DNA of 64,000 nt from positions 14,018,210 to 14,082,209 of the forward strand of contig NC_087071.1 of NCBI RefSeq assembly GCF_963678635.1, given 5' to 3'. The notes beneath the pieces were generated by a model. The model was not told the origin of the DNA and searched no databases. It worked only from the letters and a program-made list of their open reading frames with translations. Of the stretch, positions 1 through 11,059 are shown in pieces. How positions within the stretch are numbered: position 1 is the first letter of the stretch; every line of letters starts with the position of its first letter. The position numbers were made by a program, and so were the translations under genes. Origin of the DNA: Symsagittifera roscoffensis. Lineage: Eukaryota; Xenacoelomorpha; Acoela; Convolutidae.

Positions 1-116
1 AAAGGGACACTGGAACCATGGACAAATTTGGTGTAGTGAGAACAATAAGAAAAGACACAAACATACCAAGCCAGTCGAGGGGCTTTGCGATTATGACAAA
101 TTCAGAGACGTGAACT

Positions 117-824
117 GTGGAGAGTAGAAACAAAGGACTAGGCAACGGATTTGCGGATCCTGAAGTGGATAATGAAAAGACGTCGAGGCAGAGAGTCAAA
201 GCGCGATTCTCGACCAGCACGAAGCTACCTGGGACCGACAGGGTGACACCTCCACTAGTGACGCCACTCGTGGATAACGGGGCAGCATTAGAAGAAGCCT
301 TGAACAACATAGTGGGCAGTATTGGAGAACAAAATGAACAGATGTCCATAAGAAAGAGTGAACTAGAAAGAGCAGTTCACATTGAAAGAGAAAGTCTGCG
401 GGAAGAAATAAACCGCAATAGACAAGAAGTTGGTAGGAGCGAAAAACGCTTGAAAGAAAGAACGGACGAGCACATAGCGAACAACTTGTCGCGAATGACA
501 AGAAAAGCGGAACAGAGAGAGTTACGCTTAAGAGACGACATGGAGAAGTTAAGAATTAAGCAAGAGCAGTCTCTTGGGACTCTTGACACAAAGATAGATG
601 CGATGATGGAGATGCGAACTCAGGCTATCATGGATAGGTTGGACGGGCTACTAGGCAGCAAGAGTGGACCAAAAGAACGGGAACCAAACTCGGGAGGTCC
701 CAGCAGGGAGCCAAAGGTGAACTTCAATGACCATCAAAGGAGGAGGACATATGGATCCACTAGAGGTAGGGGCCGTTCATCAGGAAGCGGGACACAGCCG
801 AGAAAATCTTCGAAATCGTGTTAA
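117..824 (+). pseudogene. Gag, N-terminal coiled-coil part
   Basis: The frame opens after a TGA at 111 and has no convincing ATG; the first possible start is a GTG, so the true start probably lies upstream beyond a frameshift. The product of about 235 residues is highly charged. Residues about 75-180 are rich in Glu, Arg, Lys and Leu with heptad-like spacing, as in a coiled coil. The tail (about 185-235) is rich in Arg, Gly and Ser. The next gag frame begins at 818 in another phase, so one frameshift near 810-824 separates them. I assign it to gag from position and character, not from a recognised capsid fold. Confidence 0.6.
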
Positions 825-1795
825 ACCGTTTTGGATCAGGAGTGCAGGGGCACCAAGCAATGATGCGCTTCGAGAAACGGAGGCACCGAGAAGATGAAAC
901 GATAGACGAGTTTCTAGATGATTTGGAAATGCTGAGAAGACGCAGCCAACCGGATGAAACGAACCGAAGGATGAACCTGGCAGTAGCCTCAAAATTCATC
1001 GATGGTGTGAAGAATGACGAACTTCGAACAATGCTAGCAACGCATTACACACCACTATCAACCAATGCGCCAACACCAGAGGAGTTGAGGCTCAAGTCAA
1101 ACGAATATCTTTTGTTGAAACCTCCTTCGAGATCTGGATACTATAAGAACAATTATGGCATTTTTAACAACGGACCAGCAAACCAAGGGAACAACTGGTA
1201 CAAACCGAGGGATGATATGGACAAGAGACGCTCTTGTGCCAATTGCAGTTCAACGAACCATCATGTGTCAGCATGCCCAATTTACAAACAAGGCATGAAA
1301 GCAATAGGCTTTAGCCTCGAGGACGAAGATGCGTCAGAAGTTGACCATGAGGATTTCATGAGAGGAGTAACTGCGAAATTTGGCCCGAGGTGTTTCTTTT
1401 GCAACTTGGAAGGTCATTTCAAATCAGATTGTCCGCAATTCTGGGATGCAGTGGCAGACATCAAGCATCCAAGGCATGAGGAAGCTTTATCAGGAGTGAA
1501 AGCCAGCAAGGCTCGCCTGTTGAGTGAAGCGGAGGCGCGCAGAAAAGACAAACGGCAAGAGCTGACGACGAAGAAAATGCAAGCAGTAACTGAAGAGACA
1601 TGTGAACCGGAACCAGTGACTGCGACCGATGACTTCAAGATTGATTATAGGACAGCCGCGAGGAATGCTCTAAATAGAGTGCAGCAGGAACTGGTGGCGA
1701 AAGAGATCGAACAAAAAGTGAAACTCGAACTGGAGAATGAGAAACTACAGGAGCAACTGAATACCTTCGAAGCAACGAAGGTCGAGGAGACTTAA
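818..1795 (+). pseudogene. Gag nucleocapsid part with two zinc knuckles
   Basis: A frame of 325 residues. Two CX2CX4HX4C knuckles are clear: CANC...H...C at residues 140-153 and CFFC...H...C at 192-205. Such knuckles bind packaged RNA in retroelement Gag proteins. The first 100 residues resemble the end of a capsid domain (EFLDDLEMLRRRS, then FIDGVKNDELR), as in Ty3/gypsy Gag. Residues about 215-325 are charged and probably helical. The next frame (1808) follows a TAA in a different phase, so gag and pol were probably joined in the intact element. The knuckles are certain; the remaining boundaries are inferred. Confidence 0.85.
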
Positions 1796-1807
1796 GCACC
1801 AAGCAGT

Positions 1808-2242
1808 TTGAGCATGAAACTTAATGTGATCTCCGGTCAGAGGTTCGGCATGGTACCACAAGGAAGCAAGATACAGTCGATAATCTCAGTGGCTGGACAC
1901 CAGGTAATCAGAAATCTGAGTGAACCATCCGAGTTCACTTTGATGCATTTGGACACATATGCAGGTTATCTGAGGAAGATGAAGCCACGCACTGAGTCGA
2001 GAGCTGTGCTAGCACTACTAACAACGGGTGGCCCTCGCATAAAGAAATTTCATGAACGCTACCTGGAAGTCTATGGGCCGTATCAATGATGCTGAACGTG
2101 GATAGAATCAGTATCTACACTAGGAATTATGTAACAACAGACAGTGACCAAATAGGGCAGATCTATTTGGGTGAGGAGGAACTCAAAGTCCGCAGGATAG
2201 GCCATGACGCCATGATGGAACAAAATGCAGTACATATTGGGT
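1808..2242 (+). pseudogene. Gag-pol junction region, unassigned
   Basis: Two short frames follow each other: 1808-2089 (93 residues) and a frame through 2086-2242 that ends at a TAG. A frameshift near 2085 separates them. I recognise no domain. Their place just before the protease suggests a Gag C-terminal or protease-leader segment. Minus-strand frames over the same bases are shadows. Confidence 0.5.
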
Positions 2243-2281
2243 AGGAAGCAGATGTGACCGGCACATCTGCTCCTCACCAAC

Positions 2282-2677
2282 GGAAAGAAAATCGGAGTCA
2301 CAAGGCTTCTGGACACAGGAGCGGTAGTGAGTGTGATGCCGATAAAAACTTGAGAAAGAATGGGCTTCACGAGGGAAGATCTAATTCCAACGAATCTTCG
2401 ACTGGCCGCTGCCAATCGAGGAGCGGTTTACGTAGACGGAAGAACACCAAAAACGGTTCTCCACATGGGAGGACGGGATCTTTGGATGAGCTTCCTGGTG
2501 GTAGAGAATTTGGACGATGCCGACCAATTCATCTTGAGCAGTGATTTCGTCTGGAATTTTGACGTGATGATTGACTTGAACAACGGTCTGATACGCATTA
2601 GAAACCCGGACCGGAAGTATGTTAAGACACCAATTAATAGGATAATAACAGACAAAAACAAGGTACCAATTTTTTAA
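2282..2677 (+). pseudogene. Aspartic protease, with in-frame TGA
   Basis: From about 2282 the frame carries LLDTGAVVSVM (2306-2338). Its Asp-Thr-Gly is the catalytic loop of retropepsins, which dimerise and process Gag-Pol. About 70 residues later, QFILSSDFVWNFDVMIDL fits the closing strand region of a retropepsin. A TGA at 2351-2353 interrupts the frame 13 residues after the active site, and a frameshift near 2270 cuts it from the preceding segment. The frame ends with a TAA at 2675-2677, ten bases before the RT frame. Family assignment is firm; the copy cannot make an intact enzyme. Confidence 0.85.
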
Positions 2678-2686
2678 GGTAGAAAA

Positions 2687-4842
2687 GTGAAACTACAGCC
2701 AGGACAGGCTGTGGTGGCAATTTTTAGAATGAGAAATTTAAATTCGTTAAGCGATAGTAAACAGGTTTGTTTAGTACCAAATCCAAATAGTCAGAGTTCG
2801 GTGATTTTAGGCCGGAGCTTCTCAGTAACGCGAAACGGACTGTGTGTCAGTGTGTTATTGAACACACTGGACACCACGGTTTCAATCCAGCGTGAAAAGA
2901 AGCTTGGTTACGCTTTGGCGACGAGGACCGACTATGAGGAGACACAAAACTTGAAGAAACATAGTGTGAAAGACTGTCCTTATCATGCCAATAAAAATAA
3001 AATTTTAAAGAGGATTAATGAATTAAAATCTATTCATGAATTGTTTTCAATAAAATCCGAAACGGACGACGGCTTATCGAGCTGCTCGAATTTTCCGGAA
3101 CGCCCCTCGTCATATGAACTAGAATCTGACAAACCGGTTTTGCCAGAGATAGAGCATTTAAAAGGGAAAATAGGTGAGGGAGATTTCGAAAACTTGCGGG
3201 ACCTCTTAAATCGGAACGCAGATGTATTTTCAAAACATAAGGCGGATATCGGTTGCTGTAATTTCGTCGAACACGAAATCGAACTTGAAGAGGGCGCTGT
3301 TCCCCTTAGGGAAGGCACAAGACGAATGACGCCACACAAGTCGGAAGCGTGCCGAGCGGAAATAGAAATGTTGCTTGAATACGACATGATAGAACCCTCG
3401 AAATTGCCATGGGCTTGCGGGGTAGTAATGGCGAAAAAGAAAGGGGGCAGCTTAGGTTTTGTTGCGACTTTCGCTACTTGAACGCGGTAACTATAAAAGA
3501 TGCGTACACGATACCGCGAATAGACGAGAGCCTCTCTAAACTTGGTGATGCCAAGTTCTTCACCACATTGGACTTGGGTTCTGCCTTCTGGCAGGTCCCG
3601 CTGCGGAAGAAGGATAGAGAAAAGACCGGATTCGCGTGTGAGTTGGGGTTGTACCAGTGGAAGAGCATACCCTTCGGATTTTGCAACGCAACGGCCACTT
3701 TTCAAAGACTGATGGCTCAGGCTTTGACCAGAGTGACCAAGAAGTACGGGAAGCTCGTGATGTGTTACGTGGACGACGTGGTCATAGCGACACCAACCCT
3801 GGAAGACCACATTGATCGGCTCGATGAGCTCTTTGGATGCATGAAAAGAGCAGGCTTGAAGTGCAAAGCAACGAAATGTGAAATCCTTAGGGATTCAATC
3901 AAGTATCTGGGAAGAATGGTGGATAGGCATGGTGTGATGCCGGAACCGGAAGCAGTTGAAGCAGTTTTGACATGGAAGGCTCCCAGAACGGACACACAGC
4001 TCCTGAGCTTCCTAGGGTTTGCCAACTACTACCGGGAGTTCATAAAAGGATATGCAGACAAGATGTATCCGATGCAGAAGCTGATGCGCAACAAAGGGAA
4101 AAAGTTCGAATGGAATGATGAAGCACAAGTTGCCTTCGAGAACATAAAGCGGGAACTGTGCGAAGCGCCAGTGCTAGGCAGGCCTACAGAAAGGGGCATG
4201 TATGTTCTTGACACAGACGCATCGGTAGTAGCCATCTCAGGAACATTGCATCAGGAGCAAGAATGGAATGGAAGAACGGTTCTCCGTCCCATTGCGTACG
4301 GCAGCAAGGTCTTGAGTGACACTGAGATGAAATATGGTGCACCAAAAGCAGAAATGTTTGCAGTAGTCACATTTGTGGAAAAATACCGCGCATACTTGGG
4401 GAGTGCTCCCTTTAAGTTACGCGTAGACAACAGAGCGTTATCCTGGTTGAAGACCTACTCGATGTATCAGAGTTATATTGGTAGATGGATAGTAAGATTG
4501 GATGGCTACCATATGATAATCGAACACAGGATGCGTGATAATGAAAGATTGCAGCAGAAGCAAGCCAATCAGGCAGAAATAAAGGAGAGATTCTTGTTTC
4601 TGGACAACGAAACTTATGAAGCGCTTCCCTTAACGAGATGGTTGGACAAGTCTGGACATCCAATTCCAGGACACCCTGAGTTACCTGTAGAGAAAGCAGC
4701 CGAGATAAAGATCCTATCCAAGGTGGACCCGGTTCCCTTGGATCTGTTGCTGCGCTCAAACCTGGTCCATCAAGAACTCTCTCGCATGGACATAAACAGC
4801 CTCTCTTTATTGGTAAAACGGTGCAGGTCACACCGCAAGTGA
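2687..4842 (+). pseudogene. Reverse transcriptase and RNase H
   Basis: Two overlapping frames, 2687-3481 and 3409-4842, are separated by a frameshift near 3450 just before the RT palm. The first holds the protease-RT connection and RT fingers (EIEMLLEYDMIEPS). The second has LDLGSAFWQVPL (first catalytic Asp, residue 55) and YVDD (120-123), the RT metal-binding motif. FLGFANYYREFI (201-212) is the typical Ty3/gypsy thumb. RNase H follows: VLDTDAS (267-273), KYGAPKAEMFAV and RVDNRALSWL (about 338-347). The Asn-Ala-Asp-Leu-Ser motif that usually ends RNase H is not visible after HRMRD, which suggests a small deletion near 4535. Family: Metaviridae-like. Confidence 0.93.
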
Positions 4843-6089
4843 TGCGGATGCTGGGTGGATTGTTAGAAAGAGTAGTGACCAGAGATGACCCCGAGTGGAC
4901 AGCAGCAGTGGCATCGCTAACAGTTAGGGAGAAGGTGAAGATCATGCCGTCCAGACGACAATACGAAGAGAACGAGAGGGATTGTAGGACAATAGTTCAG
5001 CAACTAGTATCCTCGATACCACATGAGGTTTTAATCAGTACTTCGTACGGACGGAAAGAACAGGGGACCAATACGCGAAGGAAAACTGTTACCTTTGTGG
5101 ACCAGGATAAAGAAGGGGTAAAGGTAGAACGAAACCTGGTGCAAGATTGTTTGTCCGGGGAGACGAACAACGAGAAGAGCCAGCGAGCACAAGAACAACA
5201 CTCGGGACAAGGGAGTTTGTCCGGGTAGTCTGAGATAGATGAAGAGGTTCCTGATGAAAAACAGGACCTGGGGAACAAAGTTTTTTCCGGGGAGTTCAGA
5301 TGGATGCGAAGAAGGCACGGACATGATCTGAAGGAGGGTGCAGAATCCATCACGTACTCTTCAGCAGATGACAACTCCAGAAACTCAGGAATTGACACCT
5401 ACTCAGACAGGAACTCGAGCTCGGGATCAGAACTGTCCGAACTAGCGATCCACACACTACTAAAGGAAACTCGTGCAAAGGATCTGGATAGAGAGATCTA
5501 CCAGGACCCTGATAGTGATCGCTACCTCATACCAGGTGAGAAAGTCTTTGACAACGCAGCGGATGATTTGGACACAATAGCGTTATCGAAACGTTCGATC
5601 AGTCTGTTGCCACAAAAAGAGGTAGTCAGGACTGATCTTCAGCCGTTGAAGCAAGAAACACAGCCGTTGGCGAAGATTTGGTGCGTTAAGATGGAAGAAG
5701 ACACACACCAGCCCAATGAGCTGAATAGTCAGATGAGGGTCATGAAGACGTACTTGAAGGCGAGATACATACTCTCGGATCTTCTAAGGGCGCAGAGAAA
5801 AGATCGCATGACAAGCAACCTGAAAAAATGGGTCGAAAATGGTTCTCCGGATAAAGGAGACCTCGAGGAAGACAGTTACCGTATCCTGAGACAGTACTTC
5901 ATGCAGAAAGAGGGAAGATTATACTTGAACAAGGACCTGATTGTGGCTTGCAAGAGAAGAGATGAAGACAAAGTCCTATACAAGTATAACGCGATAGTGT
6001 TGCGCAACTCTATCAGACAGAACTATTATTCAGGTCGCATGATCAGATGGGCCATCAGGGGATCGACAAAGTATATCAGAGGATCCTGA
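4821..6089 (+). pseudogene. RNase H-integrase linker region
   Basis: Two frames, 4821-5228 and 5304-6089, connect RNase H to integrase. Both are acidic, low in hydrophobic residues and contain Ser-rich stretches (for example SSGSELSELAI). In the middle, a short motif with LSGE recurs (near 5148, 5215 and 5287). The last 80 residues (ILRQYFMQKEGRLYLNKDLIV) fit the segment that precedes the integrase zinc-binding domain in Ty3/gypsy elements. A linker of about 400 residues is unusually long. A frameshift near 6010 splits off the zinc-binding domain. Confidence 0.6.
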
Positions 6090-7539
6090 GCGCTTTGAGT
6101 GGCCAGGAATGAAAAAGGCATGCGAGAAGTGGGTAACAGCATGTCTGTCATGCCAGCAGGTCAAGGGTCCAAGGAAATTGCGATTTCCTTTACAATCGAT
6201 CGATTCGTCTGAATTCAACGAGGAAGTGCAGATAGATCACCGAAAGATTTGCGTGACAGACAGTGGTTATAATCAGGTATTGGTCATGATAGATCATTTC
6301 ACGAAGTATGCAGAGGCCGTGCCCTGCAAAACTGCCTCGGCGGAAGAGACATGCGACCACCTGATCAATACGTGAATAGCGAGACATGGTTGTCAGATGA
6401 CGTTTCAATCGGATAATGGAACAGCGTTCGTGGGAGAGCTTACAAAAGAGCTTATGAGATGCTCACAGGTTGCTCAGGCTCACTCCACGACATATCATCC
6501 ACAGACGAATGGCTTAGTGGAAAGACAGAATAGGACGTTAGTGTCGATGCTGAGAGTATATTGTTCCTGGTACATGACCGATTGGGACAGATACCTTCCA
6601 CAGGTGATGGGAGCCTATAACAGCCCGCAACACTCCACCACTGGAGTTAGTCCACACATGATGCTAACTGGACACGAGAAGTCTTTACCCTTAACTTTTT
6701 TCTACCCAGAGTATGAGGGAAAGAAAACGTCTCCACAGGTCTACGTGAGGGTTGTGATCAGACGTCAACAGGAATTGAACGATTTATGTAGACGAATTAC
6801 TCAGCAAGCACAGGCAAAGCAGAGGAAAAAATTCGACAAGAAAGCAGCTGGTGCGAAAGCTTTCTCGGTGGGAGACTACGTATGGGTATTTCAGAACGTT
6901 ATACCACCGAAAGGAAGGAATTAGCTCCTAAAAAAGGGGAGGGGACCCTTCATGATTACGGAGGTGCACCAGGAGGGACGCTTTTATAGACTGAGTACTG
7001 GCCGAGCCGCCCACTATGAGAACATTAAGCCACGCAATCTATCGACAGAAGACTGGTGTATACCCACAGACATAGAAGAAGGGGATTATCTAATGATGGA
7101 TCCTGCTTGTGAGGTCAACGAGAAGGGCACGAGGGAGAAGAACGATGGAAACGAAGTCGTGGAGGAAGGAACGAATACACCGCTGGACCTGGATCCAAAC
7201 GAGGTGATCGAAGCGGACGATGAAACTTTACCCTACGCAGAAGAGGACTGGCAAGACCCTGAACAAGGGGAGGTTCCTAAGAACTTGGAACCGGATCTTC
7301 CGTTCACGATAAGGACTCGTCAGAATAACGGGATAAGACCCAGAAAGAAATATAACCCTTACGGTGACGACTTTGTAGTGGATAGGATAGATCTGAAAAA
7401 GATAGTGGAAGAAGTAGTGGGTCTAGAAGAAATAACTGTGTCACAAGACATTGACATAGTCGATGATCACGACGATGAGTTGGTCAACGACCGGTCGAAA
7501 CCCGAGGTAGAATTCGACGACGAGCAACAGCAGTCATAA
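6020..7539 (+). pseudogene. Integrase (zinc-binding, DDE core, GPF module)
   Basis: Integrase joins the cDNA to the host chromosome. The HHCC zinc-binding part spans a frameshift near 6085: the two His lie near 6025-6055 and the CX2C is CLSC (6142-6153). The core has QIDH (first Asp, 6235), FQSDNG (second Asp, about 6412) and LVERQNRTL (Glu, about 6520). A TGA at 6373-6375 lies in frame within the core. Downstream, GPFMITEV (about 6945) is the SH3-like GPY/F module, and a TAG at 6922-6924 cuts it from the core. The remaining stretch to 7539 is acidic. All three catalytic residues remain, but the frame is broken at three or more places. Confidence 0.92.
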
Positions 7540-7543
7540 GAAC

Positions 7544-8398
7544 AAGACTTGACGAACCTGCGTGTCTTAGAATGGCTGAACGAAATGACGTCGGACCCAG
7601 AGGAGACCAGTGTCATGATTCAAGAAGTAGATCGTGAAAGCATGAAATACATCAAAACCGAACGAGATGATCCTTTCTGGGCTTCAGGGAGGGCAACTAC
7701 TCATTCCGGCTTCTAACCTCGACTTGATATCCGGTATGCAATCGACGGGGACGTCGATGGATTTTTTTTGTCCGAGGAGTGGGGATAGGACTTACCCACA
7801 CCGAAAACTGATAATAAAAAAATTAAGAATAGCAAGAGAGACAGGAGACTTAGAAGCAGAAACAGGCCAGGAACCTAATAAACCTGACCTAGGGAGGGTA
7901 GTTGAGTCATATTTTATCTTACCAAATGAGTATTCAAGTAACATAATATTAACAGACAGTGATTTCATACTCACAAAAAGAACATGTGCGATAGCAATCA
8001 CATCAGACATGAGTCTTAGGACAGCGTTAGCGGCAGATTTTAAGAGAGAATACAAAAATGGGGATTTCCTTTGGAAGCAAAGACCAGGAGTAGGGGGAGT
8101 AGCAGCCTTACCTCTGGCGGCGTCACAGATGCCGGGAAAACACCTATGCTTCTTGGTGACGAGGGCGACGGAGAAGCAGCACGTGGACCCAGAGAACCTA
8201 GTCTTGTCCTTGACTAGGTTGAGAGACTTCCTCGTGGAAATGGACGTGAAGGAACTCTCACTTCCAGTGTACGATCCGAACAGAGGACGACTGCATCCTC
8301 GGGAATTATACAAGTATATTTACATAAGAAATATTAAGTGTAGGCTGAGTGAGGTGCAAGAGGGTGATAGGCTAAAGACTAAGTTATGTGGTGTGTGA
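7544..8398 (+). pseudogene. Macro-domain-like segment at the end of pol
   Basis: Coding resumes in frame directly after the TAA at 7537-7539, shifts phase near 7670 and ends with a TGA at 8396-8398. In the frame that starts at 7667 (243 residues), about residues 93-215 read like a macro domain: ITSDMSLRTALAADFKREY, then PGVGGVAALPLA, then CFLVTRAT, then a helix LTRLRDFLVEM and a final LSLPVYDPNRGRLHPRELY. This is the usual order of a ligand-loop strand, an LVTK-like strand, a long helix, and a strand plus Gly-rich loop. Macro domains bind or hydrolyse ADP-ribose. Some RNA viruses use them against host PARP defence. The fold is inferred from the pattern only. The usual double Gly of the last loop is mostly absent, so hydrolase activity is uncertain. 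Confidence 0.62.
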
Positions 8399-8814
8399 GA
8401 TGTGTGTTATGTCATGTTATGTGTTTTGTTTTTAAGATCTTGGGTAAGACGGGGTTAGTGACCATGAACAACTGAATGATGATCTTAGGAATAGATCCAA
8501 AGTCTGGACTGTCCAATCTCAGGTCGAATTCCAAGATTTTAGAGACCGATTGATATTTTTTAATTTTAGGATCAAAATCTTTTTATCTGAATGTTTTTAA
8601 ATGAATTTTAACGAGAAGTTAAGGTGAAACTGACAAGTGTGATATTCGTGACCTCTTTTCTAGATCCTGATTGATCGTTTAATTGCTCACTTGAGTCAAA
8701 TCTTTGAATCAAAATGAATCGAACCTGAAGAACAGAAGGGAGAATTTCAACTTGGATGAATTGATGGACCTGGCAGAGGCATATGTAGGACCGATGATAT
8801 CTATCGTCGGCTAA
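8399..8814 (+). other. Spacer between pol and second module, with splice-acceptor-like site
   Basis: There is no coding frame here. The stretch is more AT-rich than its neighbours. At 8557-8569 the bases TTTTTAATTTTAG match a nematode-type 3' splice acceptor about 245 bases before the first plausible ATG of the second module (8815). It could serve a spliced or trans-spliced subgenomic mRNA. That is inference from the motif only. Confidence 0.4.
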
Positions 8815-9725
8815 TGGATCGAGACTTCGCTCTGGAGGACCCAGAGGTAGTCATGTTGCTGACCGCCCTGATAAACATCTTGGGGGCATGACAACCGTGG
8901 GGACCGCCCCACGGAAGTCCTTTTGATGGCAGCATACAGAGAGAGGTGTGTACTAGACCGCCCGAATATGCGAGCGATGAGGTGGACAAACGGGGCTCTC
9001 TCAGGGAGTGATTTGGCGACGAGCCTGGATTGGGAAGTTCGAGGGCCTACCAACCAGTTGAGATGCCTTTTCCCACCAAGCCTAGGCCTGGGTGCATCAC
9101 GAAGGATGCATCACAAAATGAACAGCGAGGCTACCTCGTCTAGTTCACAACTGAGACCAGCTGTGCCAACAAAGAGGGCGAGAGAGAGGAAGAGGTTCAG
9201 ACGAACTAAACCATGCAAGATCTTAACGGAACGATAGAAGAACTGGAGAAGGCAAGAAGGGAGCTGGACGAAATGACCAAAACCATGCTCAGTACAGAAG
9301 AAGGTAGAGACATGTGGAAGAGACTGTTTGAAGATTGCAACAAAAAACAGGGTCAACAAATAGAGCGCTTGAGGCGAAAGTACAAAGAGCGATTAGAGCG
9401 GCTGGCGTTGACGACAGCCGTGGAAAAAGTGATACCTACAAGGAATATTCCTCGCGGGCAGTCCCCGATGGAACTTTTGACGCCTCACGAGTTGAGTCAA
9501 ACGACGGATACGCGACTCCCAGCTACAACTGGTCGAGTGACAATCCGGGACCCGAGTGACACCCTAGGTGACCCAGTCGTGGAGCAAACAGTGAGAAAGT
9601 TGATAGAAACAGCTGGACGATTGGTCGCTAATAGGAATGCGCCAGGATCCGGGGTGTCTGCACCCTATGGAACAACCGATGATGTGCGCAGAGTACAACT
9701 CTCCCAAGAGACGGTGACGAGTTAG
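8815..9725 (+). pseudogene. Second module, N-terminal part with coiled coil
   Basis: The ATG at 8815 opens a short frame (MDRDFALEDPEVVML) that stops at a TGA near 8890 and then continues in the same phase through a Pro-rich stretch containing RPPEY and PFPPKPRPG. From 9213 another phase gives 170 residues. Its first 60 are a clear coiled coil (Glu/Lys/Arg-rich, TIEELEKARRELDEM). The rest is Thr/Pro/Arg-rich and probably disordered. No equivalent is present in the minus-strand copy, which ends before this part. Function unknown. A coiled coil before a hydrolase-like domain could serve oligomerisation. Confidence 0.55.
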
Positions 9726-9984
9726 TGATACATGAGAACGGGAGTTAGTGATACAACGTTACCAACAAAGAGCTCTAAGGTCCCACACAGGAAGATAAGA
9801 GAAATTCCGATGAAGAAAGTGTCCCGAGTGATTGACGTGCAGTAAAACAACCAGTTGAAGTGTAGCTTCACGGGAGTTCCGAACACGGATTCGCGAACCT
9901 GCTTCAATCTATCCACTTGGAGCCCAGCATTAAACCTGCAGCAACCACCACTTGGGACATCACATCTGGTAATGGATCACTACG

Positions 9985-11045
9985 GTGATGGCCTTTGGAG
10001 GTGCAACGATAGCCCAGCTATTTCGGAAGGTGGAGCTGATGAACCTACGGAGGATCCCTAACATAATGATCCTAATAGGGGTGAACAATGTATCAAGAGG
10101 GTCAGATGAGGAAGAGGCACAATGGGAGTCGATGATTGTGTGCCTATTTACTACTCACTGGCAGAAATTCAATTGCGCGGTACTGACCGTCTGCACCGTA
10201 CCCATGAGCACAAAAACGTCGACAGCGACAGGAAGAAGACGTAATGAAGGAGTCATCAGGTTGAACAACATCCTGAGAAATTTTGCTAGTCGGAATGCTG
10301 GACGGATCATCCTAATGGACATTGAACACGAGCTTAGAGCTATGGATCAAGCCAGCATCGAAGGACACGCCTGGTTGAACCGAGTCTTCCAGGAGCGACT
10401 GGATGAGATAGAAGTCGAGCTCTTTGACACTGGAGTACTAGAAAAGGGGGAAACCACAAACGAGCGGGCATATTCAACCTTTGTGCCCCCAAATCTACAG
10501 ACACGTCTGGTAACGGTCCCAGCTGTGACCTACAAGCCGCAAAGCTCTAGCAAGCCAGGACAAAGGACAGATGTACAAGATCGATTGGGGGAAGCCCCAT
10601 TAAGAAGAACCATCCATCCAAGACGAAGATTAGGACCTGTCAATCCGACCACGGAGACGACCAACACCTCGAGATCGGAGACAAGAACAGAGACGACGAG
10701 TACCATCCGAGAGGAACGACGTCCAGACAGGAGCTCTTTGATAGGGTCGAGGCCCATACCTTCTCCCTGGCATATATACAAACAGGATCTGATGAAATTA
10801 AACCTTCAGACGGTGAGCTTTGCAGCAGATGCCATGAGGATGCTGAATGGAGCGAGATTGTCCGTTAATGGACTGTATTCAAAAACAGGCGTTGTCTGGT
10901 TGATAGACGCTGGCATAAACTTCAGCTCTAAAACCGCCTTGAGATTTGCCGGAGGGACTGCCCTCAAACAATACAAAGGGTCCAGTTAATGCAAGACCAT
11001 TGCAAGATGTGAAACTGAATCACGATGATAGAAATTGAGAAGAAA
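9985..11045 (+). pseudogene. SGNH-hydrolase-like segment 1
   Basis: A 334-residue frame starts in mid-domain. Three blocks resemble SGNH/GDSL hydrolases: FGGATIAQLF near the start (block II Gly), IMILIGVNNVSRGS (block III Gly-x-Asn) and AVLTVCTVP. A later stretch with MDIEHELRAMD may be the final region. The block I Ser is not visible in this frame; it may lie upstream beyond a frameshift (9726-9984 is broken). After residue 190 the protein is Thr/Arg/Pro-rich. A frameshift near 10950 and a TAA at 10987 follow. SGNH enzymes are esterases, and some non-LTR elements carry an esterase-like domain. The assignment is by motif only. Confidence 0.5.
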
Positions 11046-11059
11046 GACCCGGAAGATTC

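Noticed and set aside
3400-3480. Programmed frameshift in RT
   Set aside because: It lies inside the RT domain, not at a gag-pol border, and many other breaks surround it; ordinary decay.
3034-3810. 258-residue minus-strand frame over RT
   Set aside because: Antisense to unmistakable RT motifs; a shadow.
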